A stretch of DNA of 52,220 nt, from positions 1 through 52,220 of the forward strand of contig SHUW01000002.1 of NCBI GenBank assembly GCA_009694465.1, in the 5' to 3' direction. This DNA is from Ilumatobacteraceae bacterium. GTDB taxonomy: Bacteria; Actinomycetota; Acidimicrobiia; Acidimicrobiales; Ilumatobacteraceae. A model generated the notes under the pieces. That model had not been told where the DNA came from, searched no databases, and saw only the letters and a list, made by a program, of their open reading frames with translations. The stretch's first letter is position 1. Every line of letters starts with the position of its first letter. This document shows, one piece after another, positions 10,004 to 19,375 of the stretch. The position numbers were made by a program, and so were the translations under genes.

Positions 10004-11049
10004 GTGAAATCAGTTGGTTCGGCGCGCTGTGTGATGATGACTACGAACAACTTGGAGTTGTTCAGCCAAATTTGCGCAGTAGTTGGAAGCACTGTTCAGA
10101 CATTGTGCGCACAGTGCATTACTCGGGTTTTGACAACATTCTTCTTCCTTCTGGGTATGACCTCGGCATTGACACACTCGCGTTTGCATCCGCTATTGCT
10201 CCAAGTATCACAAATATGAAACTTCTCACCGCTGTGCGTTGCGGAGAAGTTTGGTTACCGCAACTTGCCAGACAACTGGCCACAATTAACCAGATTCTCA
10301 ACGGACGGCTGTCAATCAATATCATTTCCTCGGAAATGCCAGGTGAATCCCTTGATGGGCCCCAGCGTTACGCCCGCACCATTGAGACCATGAGCGCTCT
10401 ACGCACTCTGATGAGTGGCGAGCGCTTGGACATCGATGGTCAGTTTTTTTCCCTCCATCTAGATGCACCAAGAATTTGTCGGGAGACTCCAACAACTCCC
10501 CTATTTTATTTTGGAGGTCTCAGCAGTGAGGCACGCGATGCCGCTGCAGCAGGAGCGGATGTATATCTGATGTGGCCAGACACGCAGGATGTTATCGCCG
10601 ATACCATCGCCGATCTTCGAAGCCGAGCCGCCGCTCACGGTCGCTCCTTAAAATTCGGATACCGCGTTCATGTCGTTGTCCGTGAGACACAGGCCGAAGC
10701 GCGCGATGCAGCCGCACACCTGATTTACGCAGTTGATGCGGCAACTGGGGCGGCAATTCGCTCTCGTTCACTTGACAGCCACAGCATTGGCGTAAGGCGT
10801 CAAGCCGAACTTCGCGAGGCATCGGGGTCGGACGGATTCATTGAGCAGTATCTTTGGACCGGTATAGGCAAAGCGCGCAGCGGATGCGGAGCAGCAATTG
10901 TCGGTACGCCTTCTCAAGTGATTGATAAAATCCACCAGTATCAAGCCCTCGGTATTGAGGCATTTATTTTTTCTGGGTATCCGCACAAAGAAGAAGCACA
11001 ACGCTTTGCAGATTTAGTCTTACCCCACCTTGAGCATCGGGGGCTCTAA
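10000..11049 (+). CDS. LLM class flavin-dependent oxidoreductase (SsuD-like)
   Basis: Luciferase-like features 'NQILNGRLSINIISSEMPGE', 'LYFGGLSSEARDAAAAGADVYLMW', 'RVHVVVRETQAEARDAA'; overlaps the upstream gene by 4 nt. Confidence 0.87.
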   Translation: MSEISWFGALCDDDYEQLGVVQPNLRSSWKHCSDIVRTVHYSGFDNILLPSGYDLGIDTLAFASAIAPSITNMKLLTAVRCGEVWLPQLARQLATINQILNGRLSINIISSEMPGESLDGPQRYARTIETMSALRTLMSGERLDIDGQFFSLHLDAPRICRETPTTPLFYFGGLSSEARDAAAAGADVYLMWPDTQDVIADTIADLRSRAAAHGRSLKFGYRVHVVVRETQAEARDAAAHLIYAVDAATGAAIRSRSLDSHSIGVRRQAELREASGSDGFIEQYLWTGIGKARSGCGAAIVGTPSQVIDKIHQYQALGIEAFIFSGYPHKEEAQRFADLVLPHLEHRGL

Positions 11050-11162
11050 CTTTTGGACGACGATAAGGAGAGTCACTCGCCTCAACTTATTCAAGATGTT
11101 GCATGTAGACCACGAGAGTGAATTGTGCCATAATGACTGACACAACTTGTCAGGAGTCCGAA

Positions 11163-11855
11163 ATGAATATGCCTAGGTACGGAAAACCGAATCTCTCCTA
11201 TGTCAGTACCTGGTTTGCTGATCCACATGACAAACCAATGTGGGCTCTCAATCTCATGAAGTATCGCCCGATCGCTGATTATCAAGATGGACGCGATCTG
11301 TCTATCAGCGGTGCTGATGCCGACTTCTTGTATAACCCCACTGGTCCCCTAGCCGACGTTGGTGGACGGGTATTTTTCGTATCCGACGTCATACATCAAA
11401 TTTCGGGAGACGCAATTTCTTGGGATCGTGTGGCAGTCGCCTTTTATCCGAAGCGCATGGCCATGATGGAGATGCAGCAACTTCCAGAATTCATTGAGTT
11501 ACATGACCATAAAGATGCCGCTATGGAATTCACTATTGTGATGGCCACAATGCCGACAGATGATTCCCCCCAGCCTCCCGACTGGTCAATGCTCAACGAA
11601 GGTGATCTGGTACTCGTACAAGTCAGCAACGAGCAACCCTCAACTGACTTTGCCACTCTTGTTTCGGCGCGGCGCGTCGGCACCTACGCCGTTGAAGGAG
11701 TGATCGTCGGCGACGAACGAACTTGGACGACGGCCACATGGGACATCATCACCCAGGCTGACGCAGACGTACTTGTGGCCGCCAGCGCGAATCTCGCAAA
11801 CCCGACGCGATACGCAATGATTCTTCAACCGCTTCTTGACATGATGCGCAACTAA
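11163..11855 (+). CDS. DUF1330-like / dimeric alpha-beta barrel protein
   Basis: 'KPMWALNLMKYRPIADY', 'WDRVAVAFYPKRMAMMEMQQLPEFIELHDHKDAAMEFTIVMAT' follows the DUF1330-type pattern. AGGAG-like SD upstream of ATG 11163. Confidence 0.65.
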   Translation: MNMPRYGKPNLSYVSTWFADPHDKPMWALNLMKYRPIADYQDGRDLSISGADADFLYNPTGPLADVGGRVFFVSDVIHQISGDAISWDRVAVAFYPKRMAMMEMQQLPEFIELHDHKDAAMEFTIVMATMPTDDSPQPPDWSMLNEGDLVLVQVSNEQPSTDFATLVSARRVGTYAVEGVIVGDERTWTTATWDIITQADADVLVAASANLANPTRYAMILQPLLDMMRN

Positions 11856-11869
11856 CTAGGAGCCACTTC

Positions 11870-12742
11870 GTGAAATTCGCTATTGCCTTTTCCAATACTG
11901 GCCCCTTCAGCAATCCCGACAAAGCCATTGTCATGGCACAAGCAGCCGAGGCTGCCGGCTTTGAATCATTATGGACCGTTGAACATGTCGTGGTTCCATC
12001 TAACTATGACTCGCCTTATCCCTACGATGCGTCGGGCAAAATGCCCGGTGGAGAAGAGTCACCTATCCCAGACCCGCTGATCTGGTTGTCCTTTGTGGCC
12101 GCGGCTACTCGGACAATCAAATTGGCAACAGGAATTTTGATTTTGCCCCAACGCAATCCAGTTGTCTTAGCTAAAGAGATCGCAACCCTTGATCATCTTT
12201 CCAAAGGCCGTATGTTGCTCGGCGTCGGAGTCGGTTGGCTCGAAGAGGAATTTGACGCTATTGGCGTGCCATTCGCCGATCGCGGTAAGCGCAACGACGA
12301 TTACATCGCTGCCATGCGTGCTCTGTGGACCCAAGAAAAAGCCAGCCACCATAGTGAGTACACCAACTTTGATGAGTGCATCATGCGCCCTCAACCAGTC
12401 AACGGCATGATTCCCATTCATATTGGCGGACATACCGACATCGCAGCTCGACGTGCAGGGCGCTTGGGCGATGGTTTCTTCCCCGGCAAGGGAACGCACG
12501 AACAATTGTCGCGTTCGTTTGATATCGCCCGCGATACAGCGCGTCAATGTGGCCGTGATCCCGACGCAATTGAAATGACGACGGGCGGCAATGGAGCTAT
12601 TGGCCCGAATGCACTCAACGAAGTTAAGGGTTTAACTGATATCGGCGTCGCGCGAGTGATTGTGCCCTCGTTCTTGTTCTACCGCGATACTGCTGATGCG
12701 CTAGCGCGCTACGGCGACGAAGTCATCAGCAAAGTCAACTGA
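11870..12742 (+). CDS. LLM class F420-dependent oxidoreductase
   Basis: 'FESLWTVEHVVVP', 'IKLATGILILPQRNPVVLAKEIATLDHLSKGRMLLGVGVGWLEEEFDAIGV' is a strong F420-LLM signature. Confidence 0.93.
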   Translation: MKFAIAFSNTGPFSNPDKAIVMAQAAEAAGFESLWTVEHVVVPSNYDSPYPYDASGKMPGGEESPIPDPLIWLSFVAAATRTIKLATGILILPQRNPVVLAKEIATLDHLSKGRMLLGVGVGWLEEEFDAIGVPFADRGKRNDDYIAAMRALWTQEKASHHSEYTNFDECIMRPQPVNGMIPIHIGGHTDIAARRAGRLGDGFFPGKGTHEQLSRSFDIARDTARQCGRDPDAIEMTTGGNGAIGPNALNEVKGLTDIGVARVIVPSFLFYRDTADALARYGDEVISKVN

Positions 12743-12794
12743 TTCTCCTTTTGAGACGCCACTCCCGCTAACAGGGTTCTAGTGTCTCTATGTC

Positions 12795-14033
12795 ATGTTG
12801 AAAATGCTTCGCACTAATCCAGATCTCCGCCGCATATTTATTGCCCAGGTGATTTCATACCTTGGCGACTGGTTTAGTTTCGTTGCTTTGGTGGGTCTCG
12901 TCGATGATCTCACGGGCTCAAGTTTTCTTGTCTCGCTGGTCATTGTCTCTTTTTCCTTACCGTCATTTTTAGCCTCGCCCATCGCTGGCTCTATGGCCGA
13001 CCGCTTTGATCGACGACGTATCTTGATCTTTGTCTCCTGCATCCAGGCGATCGCCGCTCTCGGATTGGTGTTTGTTGGCAGTCACACGGTGTGGATGGCT
13101 TTTCTTTTTCAGAGCACGGTGTCGGCATTGGCCGCGGTCGTCAAACCATCCACCGAGGCAGCAATACCAAACCTCGTACGCGACGATGCTGAACTTGCCA
13201 AGGCAAACTCGTTATTTGGTTCAACATGGGGCGTCATGCTGGCTGTCGGAGCAGCGATCGGTGGAGTTTTCGCCTCAGTCTTTGGTCGCGACGCCGCCTT
13301 CATCGCCAATGCCATTTCATTTGCATTGGCTGCGATCATGTTTGCTTCAGTACGTCAACCAATGCAGATGACGCGCGAGAAATCAGCAATCAATCAGCGC
13401 ATCAGACCGATCGCCGATATGCGTGAGGCACTAGTCCATGCTCGTCGTGACCCAGTTTTATTGGCCCTCATCTTCTCTAAGACAACCTTCGCCATCGGAG
13501 CCGGAGTCGTCAGCCAACTCGCTGTTTTAGCTTCCGATGTTTTCAAGGGAGGAGATTCCTCGCGCGGACTATTGATCGCCGCCCGTGGAGTCGGAGCTGG
13601 GCTCGGTCCACTGTTAGCAGCGCGCTATACGGGTGGCGATATCAATAAAGTGCTCAAAGTTTGCGGCATTTCGAGTTTGATTTTTAGCGGCTGCTATTTA
13701 ATCGGCGCATGGATGCCCGCATTAATCCTGACAGCAGTCTTCATCACCATTGCCCACCTCGGCGGAGGCGCCCAATGGACGCTCAGCACCTACGGTTTAC
13801 AACTCCGCTCCCCCGACCATGTGCGCGGTCGCATCCTTGCTGGTGACTTTGCACTCGTCACGCTCACGCTCTCTGTGACAAGTGCTCTCGCCGGAATCGC
13901 TTCTGAGTTGCTCGGCGTACGCCAAGCCATTTCTGTCTTCGCTATCGCCGCAGCATTAGCAAGCGTTGTCTACATCAAAGCGATACAGCGTCTGCGCAAC
14001 CTACCGCAGCCTCAGATAAACGCTGAGCCCTGA
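12795..14033 (+). CDS. MFS transporter
   Basis: Multi-TM protein; 'GSMADRFDRRRILI' MFS loop motif; enterobactin exporter/MFS_3-like layout. Confidence 0.88.
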   Translation: MLKMLRTNPDLRRIFIAQVISYLGDWFSFVALVGLVDDLTGSSFLVSLVIVSFSLPSFLASPIAGSMADRFDRRRILIFVSCIQAIAALGLVFVGSHTVWMAFLFQSTVSALAAVVKPSTEAAIPNLVRDDAELAKANSLFGSTWGVMLAVGAAIGGVFASVFGRDAAFIANAISFALAAIMFASVRQPMQMTREKSAINQRIRPIADMREALVHARRDPVLLALIFSKTTFAIGAGVVSQLAVLASDVFKGGDSSRGLLIAARGVGAGLGPLLAARYTGGDINKVLKVCGISSLIFSGCYLIGAWMPALILTAVFITIAHLGGGAQWTLSTYGLQLRSPDHVRGRILAGDFALVTLTLSVTSALAGIASELLGVRQAISVFAIAAALASVVYIKAIQRLRNLPQPQINAEP

Positions 14034-15162
14034 CATCATTGGCCAGATTGGTGGCCATCTTGTTCATGACATAGGCGAAACCAATTTCCTTTTCAGGAAG
14101 TGCAAACGCAACTGATCCACCAGCACCCGGATGGCCGAATGAGCCAGGACCACCGAACAATGAGAACGGACCGTGCACCATAAAGCCCATGCCGAAAGTG
14201 GTTGGCATAATCAGACATGCATCGGGTTCATTTTCAGGTGTCACCAATGTGCGAGCCGTTTCAACGGTCGCCGATGCCAACAATCTCACTCCATCTACAT
14301 CGCCAATAGTTGCTGCGTAAATACGAGCCAATGAAGGAGCGTTTGTGATGCAGTTAGCTGCAGGGATCTCAGCAGCGTGAACGTCACGACGATTAAATGC
14401 TCCATCGACTCCAAAAGCACCGTTCAGGCTCAGTGCTAGTCCACCTGGCGAGTTCGGTCCCATGAATTGTTCCATCATTGCTTTGATGGCCGGATCCATA
14501 TCTTCAGGGACTGAGTTGAGTCCACCGATCATCGGCGACACACGCGACTCTTGTGCTTCAGGCAATCCAATCCACAATTCTCCACCGACCCTGCCCACGA
14601 TTTCTTGCTGGACGAAAGTTCCCAAACTGCGATGTTGTGGATCAACTCGACGTACCAGTTCTCCAGCAAGCCAACCGTAGGTCAGTGCGTGATAGCCGTG
14701 ATTTGTGCCGATCTCCCAACGAGGCTTGGTAGCGGCAAGTCGTGAAGTAATTGTTGACCAATCCAAAGCTTCCGCCAAAGAGATGTCACCGTCAACGGTG
14801 TACAAACCACACTGATGCGACAACAATTGCGCAACCGTGGCGTCACCTTTACCAGCTTGCGCAAATTCGGGCCAGTAGGTGCTGACCTTTTCATCGTAAG
14901 ACAACAGGCCGCGCTCAACGCAGATCGCAACGGCGATAGCAGTGATGCCTTTGGTCGTGGAGAAAACTAGCTGCAGTGTGTCTTGGGTATACGGCTGGGA
15001 AGCGGATTCGTCAAAGGCTCCACCCCATAAATCAACAACCTTCTGACCACGGTGATACACCGCTACGCCTGCTCCAACTTCTTCAGTGTTTTCTAAGTTC
15101 TCAACAAAGGCTTGGCGAACCTTTTCCCAACCCGGAGCAACGGTTCCCCCAAAAATGGCCAT
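13975..15162 (-). CDS. Serine hydrolase (class C beta-lactamase/EstB-like)
   Basis: 'LQLVFSTTKGITAIA' (SxxK), 'NHGYHALTYGWLAGELV' (YxN region), C-terminal 'FGHPGAGGSVAFALPE'. Confidence 0.9.
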   Translation of the reverse strand: MAIFGGTVAPGWEKVRQAFVENLENTEEVGAGVAVYHRGQKVVDLWGGAFDESASQPYTQDTLQLVFSTTKGITAIAVAICVERGLLSYDEKVSTYWPEFAQAGKGDATVAQLLSHQCGLYTVDGDISLAEALDWSTITSRLAATKPRWEIGTNHGYHALTYGWLAGELVRRVDPQHRSLGTFVQQEIVGRVGGELWIGLPEAQESRVSPMIGGLNSVPEDMDPAIKAMMEQFMGPNSPGGLALSLNGAFGVDGAFNRRDVHAAEIPAANCITNAPSLARIYAATIGDVDGVRLLASATVETARTLVTPENEPDACLIMPTTFGMGFMVHGPFSLFGGPGSFGHPGAGGSVAFALPEKEIGFAYVMNKMATNLANDVRAQRLSEAAVGCADAVSL

Positions 15163-16217
15163 CAGCCGATCATCTCTTTCAGAGTCTCAATGTTCGCAAT
15201 TGCGTTTGGACCGACAGGGTTGATTGACAACATGGTGACCCCAGCCTCCTTGAATGAAGCAATACGTTCCTTGATAAAGCTCTTTGGTCCGACCAGATTG
15301 GAGTTCATCAGCATCTCACCAGGGACAGCGGCTGCAGCTTCTTCCTTCTTACCCGAGAGATACAAATCCTGGATCTCAATGGCTTCTTTTTCGTAGCCGT
15401 ATTTCTTGCAAATCGTGTTATAAAAGTTTTTGTCACGAGCGCCCATGCCACCGATATATAAGGCAGCATTTGGACGGCTGTAATCAAGAATTTTCTTTTG
15501 CGCGTCACCTGTTAACGATTCGTCAATGGCCAGCATTCCGCCAGCAGAAATTTCTAGACGTGGCATAGATGGATCTCGCTTGGCAAGACCTTTTTTCAGG
15601 TCAGCGCCCCACACCTGCTGATATTTATCAGGATCAAAGAAGATTGGCATCCAGCCATCGGCTACTTCTGCAGTTGCTGACACGCTTAAGCCCATCAGGC
15701 TGGCCCACCAAATGGGAATGTCTTTGCGAATGGCTTGGCCAGGCTTGATGATTTTCAGAGCACGACCAAGACCAGTGCCTTGACCCGCCGGCAAAGGAAC
15801 CTTGACAGTTTCACCATCCATGTGAAAAGGCTCCTCACGCGCCCAAATCATGCGACAGGCTTGAATGTATTCTTTGATCCGCATCATTGGCTTTTCATAT
15901 GGCATGCCGTGAAAACCTTCAATGACCTGAGGCCCACTTGCACCGAGACCGAGAATGAAGCGACCGTTGCTGACATAGTCACAACCAGCAGCCGTCATCG
16001 CCATCAACGCAGGTGTACGGCTATACACATTGAGGATGCCGGTACCGATCTGTACTTTGCTGGTCTTGGCAGCCAAGTACCCGACCTGACTGATGGCATC
16101 GGCACTGTAGGCCTCGGCGATCCAGACCGTATCCAGTCCCGCTTTTTCGTATTCGACAACTGTGTCCACTGCGGCGTGAAAGCCACCGGCATAATTCAGC
16201 ATCATTGACAGTTTCAT
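15162..16217 (-). CDS. LLM class F420-dependent oxidoreductase
   Basis: 'KLSMMLNYAGGFHAAVDTVVEYEKAGLDTVWIAEAYSADAISQVGYLAAKTSKVQIGTGILNVYSRTPALMAMTA' and 'NGRFILGLGASGPQVIEGFHG'. Confidence 0.93.
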   Translation of the reverse strand: MKLSMMLNYAGGFHAAVDTVVEYEKAGLDTVWIAEAYSADAISQVGYLAAKTSKVQIGTGILNVYSRTPALMAMTAAGCDYVSNGRFILGLGASGPQVIEGFHGMPYEKPMMRIKEYIQACRMIWAREEPFHMDGETVKVPLPAGQGTGLGRALKIIKPGQAIRKDIPIWWASLMGLSVSATAEVADGWMPIFFDPDKYQQVWGADLKKGLAKRDPSMPRLEISAGGMLAIDESLTGDAQKKILDYSRPNAALYIGGMGARDKNFYNTICKKYGYEKEAIEIQDLYLSGKKEEAAAAVPGEMLMNSNLVGPKSFIKERIASFKEAGVTMLSINPVGPNAIANIETLKEMIG

Positions 16218-16281
16218 AGTTTCTCCTTGAATGCACGGACAATCGCCCTGGTCCTAAAACCCTCAGCCAACCTTACGAGTG

Positions 16282-17202
16282 TCAGTGCGCGCTGGACGAA
16301 CTGTCTGCGATCGCTCCATTGAGATTTCCAGAGCGAAAGCCCTCAAGATCGAGAGTGACATAGCGATACCCGGCATCCTTGACAGCCTCAATAATCGCCA
16401 CCCGATTGGCTATCGCCTGATCGAGAACACTTTGCTCAACTTCAATACGCGCTGTCTCGCCATAATGACGCACCCGAACCTGGCGAAATCCCAAACCGTG
16501 CAGAGCCGATTCGGCACGATCAACTCTGCTCAAAATATCCACACTGACTGGAGTGCCATACGGAACTCGACTTGCCAAACAGGCGGCGGCCGGCTTATCC
16601 CATGTACGAAGCCCCATAGCCAGAGATGCACGCCGAACGTCTTTCTTTGTGAAACCAGCCTGAACCAAGGGGAAGACTGCCCCACGCTCAAGAGCCGCAC
16701 GCTGACCTGGTCGATGATCCGCCAAATCGTCAACATTGACCCCTAACACCACTGTCGCCCGCTCAAGTTCGGCAATCGGACCGACAACGTCCATGAGTTC
16801 GGCCTTGCAGTGATAACAGCGATCAACATCGTTAGCGCGATAGGCGGCGCGTTCCATTTCAGCGGTCTGGACCGGAGTCCAACGCAATCCCCACTCCTCA
16901 GCTAAACGTCGGCAATCAGTTTCCTCTTCACCAGCCAGGCTGGGAGATACGGCTGTCACAGCGTGGGCGTGTTCAGTACCTAAAAGCCGATGAGCCATAG
17001 CGGCCACAAAAGCAGAGTCCGCTCCGCCGCTAAACGCCACGACAACATGATTGAGATCAAGGATGATTTCTTCGAGACGCGCAATTTTGGCTACTAAGTC
17101 GTCATCTCCCGTGGCACCTGAGACAGGGTCAAAATCTTTCACACTCCTATCGTGCCACGCCAAGGAACCCAATTGCTTGCCCTTGACTCTCTCATTAGTC
17201 AC
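16282..17202 (-). CDS. larE: ATP-dependent sacrificial sulfur transferase LarE-like
   Basis: PP-loop 'VVAFSGGADSAFVA', 'DRCYHCKAELMDVV', 'KPAAACLASRVPYGTPV'. Confidence 0.88.
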   Translation of the reverse strand: MTNERVKGKQLGSLAWHDRSVKDFDPVSGATGDDDLVAKIARLEEIILDLNHVVVAFSGGADSAFVAAMAHRLLGTEHAHAVTAVSPSLAGEEETDCRRLAEEWGLRWTPVQTAEMERAAYRANDVDRCYHCKAELMDVVGPIAELERATVVLGVNVDDLADHRPGQRAALERGAVFPLVQAGFTKKDVRRASLAMGLRTWDKPAAACLASRVPYGTPVSVDILSRVDRAESALHGLGFRQVRVRHYGETARIEVEQSVLDQAIANRVAIIEAVKDAGYRYVTLDLEGFRSGNLNGAIADSSSSAH

Positions 17203-17227
17203 TCACAGGAGGCAGACTAAACAAGAT

Positions 17228-18121
17228 ATGTCATTAACCCCCGAGCGATTCCCCGTCAAGCATGCCACCGAGTTGAAGATTCGCGTGGCTCCTGATGTCA
17301 ACATGCGGGTTTTACGCCGCGGACCCACGACGACCCCGCACCCGATATTTTTGCTCATCCATGGTCTGGCCTCCAACGCTCGAATGTGGGATGGAGTTGG
17401 TGACGCCCTCGCTTCGCAGGGATTTGCCAGCGTGGCAGTTGACCTGCGCGGTCACGGTCACAGCGACAAGCCTGATACTGGGTACGACTTCGACACGATG
17501 TGCCACGACCTCTGCGCCCTACTTGACGAACTGCACATTGAGCGTGCGATTTTCGTGGGCCAGTCATGGGGCGGCAACATTGTTGTCCACGCCGCACATC
17601 AGCATCCAGATCGCGTTCTTGCCTGCGTACCCGTTGACGGTGGAGTCATCGAAATCGGTCAACTGTTCAGCAAGTGGGAAGATTGCGCCGAGCGAATGAA
17701 ACCCCCACGATTGGCCGGCATGCGCAGCGGACGATTGGAAAGTGCAATTCGTGCCACCAGCTCCGACTGGCCGGAATCAGGAATCATCGGTTCGCTCAGC
17801 AATTTTGCCTTTCATGATGATGGCACGATTAGCCCGTGGCTGACTTTTGAACGACACATGATGATTCTCAAAGAATTGTGGTTACATCAACCATCTCAGA
17901 TGTTTCCTGATATTTCCCGACCAGTTCTTTTCATGCCCGCTGATTCGGGTGATGTGAATTGGACATCAAATAAAGAGCAAGCAATAAACTTTGCTCTTGA
18001 GCAACTGCCGAATGGACGTGTCCATTGGTTCAGACCCGCGCATCACGACCTCCACGCACAATTCCCTGACCGTTGCGCAGAAGTTTTAGTCACTCACATT
18101 CAGAATGGTTTCTTCTCATGA
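17228..18121 (+). CDS. Alpha/beta hydrolase
   Basis: 'LLIHGLASNARMWDGV', 'VDLRGHGHSDKPDTGYDF', 'FVGQSWGGNIVVHAA', late 'HHDLHAQFPD'. ATG 17228 preferred over the track start. Confidence 0.9.
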   Translation: MSLTPERFPVKHATELKIRVAPDVNMRVLRRGPTTTPHPIFLLIHGLASNARMWDGVGDALASQGFASVAVDLRGHGHSDKPDTGYDFDTMCHDLCALLDELHIERAIFVGQSWGGNIVVHAAHQHPDRVLACVPVDGGVIEIGQLFSKWEDCAERMKPPRLAGMRSGRLESAIRATSSDWPESGIIGSLSNFAFHDDGTISPWLTFERHMMILKELWLHQPSQMFPDISRPVLFMPADSGDVNWTSNKEQAINFALEQLPNGRVHWFRPAHHDLHAQFPDRCAEVLVTHIQNGFFS

Positions 18122-19374
18122 CATCCCCGCCACGCCTTCTGACAATCATGGGTTCAGGTGAAACAGCACCGACGATGATGAAGCATCATCGAGAACTCAT
18201 TGCTCGGTTTCCAGGCACACCCAAGGCGGTCGTTCTTGACACGCCGTACGGTTTCCAAGAAAATGCGCCGGAACTTGCGGCCAAGGCAGTTGAGTATTTC
18301 CGTAAGAGCGTGGGCTACAACATTGAAATCGCTGGGCTGACACAGATCCATGGGGCCGACACGCTTGTGGTTGAGCAAGGTTTGAGTCGTATTCGTCAGG
18401 CAGATTATGTTTTCGCTGGACCAGGAAGTCCCACCTACGCCTTGCGTCAATGGACTGGGACCACAGTTCCCGAAATCATGCGCTCGAAAATGCGCACTGG
18501 TGGAGCGGTGACCTTTGCTTCTGCCGCAGCGCTCACTTTGGGACGCTACACAGTTCCCGTCTACGAGATTTACAAAGTCGGAAGTGAGCCAAGTTGGTTT
18601 GAGGGTCTCGACGTCCTCGGCGAGTTGGGACTCAATGTGGCTGTCATCCCACACTACGACAATGCCGAAGGTGGACACCATGACACGCGTTTTTGCTATT
18701 TAGGCGAGCGACGTTTATCCATGCTTGAAAATCAACTCCCTGATGATGCTCATGTCATCGGCGTTGACGAACATACTGGTGTCATCTTTGATCTTGATGC
18801 TGACACTGCAACCGTCATTGGGAATAGCACAATAACCATCCGTATCAAAGGTAAGTCTGTCGTTCACCAAACTGGCGCGGTCCTGCCAATTGATGCCTTG
18901 CGCGATCCAACGAGAGGCGCAGTCAACGTCGCCATCGACTTAGCCCCACGGGCGTTAGTAAACGAAACTATTGCACCAGAAAGTTTGTCCCTTGCCGCTG
19001 AAGTCAAGGACGCTGAGCAAGCCTTTGACATCGCGCTGGCATCTGGTGATGCCGCCGGTGCAGCACGGGCCACTCTAGAACTTGAGTTATCAATCCATAA
19101 TTGGTCAGCGGACACTTTGCAAAGCCGCGAAATGGATATTGCACACGCTGCCTTGCGCTCAATGATCGTCCGCTTAGGTGATGCTGCTATTGGAGGTCTC
19201 GTTGATCCTCGAGTCACCCTTGAACCTTTGATGAATGTTCTACTTGACTTACGTAGCGCAGTTCGTGCCGACAAGCGTTACGACTTATCGGATCTCATCC
19301 GAGATCGATTAGCAGCGAACGATATTGAAGTGCGTGACACGCCTGACGGTGTTGAATGGGTCATCAATCACTAG
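18118..19374 (+). CDS. Peptidase S51/type 1 glutamine amidotransferase-like protein with CysRS-type C-terminal domain
   Basis: N-terminal 'LTIMGSGETAPTMMKHHRELI', 'FAGPGSPTYALRQW', 'VTFASAAALTLG', 'VIGVDEHTGVIFDL'; C-terminal 'VLLDLRSAVRADKRYDLSDLIRDRLAANDIEVRDTPDGVEW' matches the end of cysteinyl-tRNA synthetases. ATG overlaps upstream stop. Confidence 0.78.
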   Translation: MTSPPRLLTIMGSGETAPTMMKHHRELIARFPGTPKAVVLDTPYGFQENAPELAAKAVEYFRKSVGYNIEIAGLTQIHGADTLVVEQGLSRIRQADYVFAGPGSPTYALRQWTGTTVPEIMRSKMRTGGAVTFASAAALTLGRYTVPVYEIYKVGSEPSWFEGLDVLGELGLNVAVIPHYDNAEGGHHDTRFCYLGERRLSMLENQLPDDAHVIGVDEHTGVIFDLDADTATVIGNSTITIRIKGKSVVHQTGAVLPIDALRDPTRGAVNVAIDLAPRALVNETIAPESLSLAAEVKDAEQAFDIALASGDAAGAARATLELELSIHNWSADTLQSREMDIAHAALRSMIVRLGDAAIGGLVDPRVTLEPLMNVLLDLRSAVRADKRYDLSDLIRDRLAANDIEVRDTPDGVEWVINH

Positions 19375-19375
19375 A

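Noticed and set aside
17051-17227. N-terminal extension of the alpha/beta hydrolase over larE
   Set aside because: Antisense to larE; ATG 17228 gives a normal hydrolase N-terminus.
18118-19374. Calling the S51-like protein a cyanophycinase
   Set aside because: Similarity is at fold-motif level only, and no cyanophycin synthetase is nearby.
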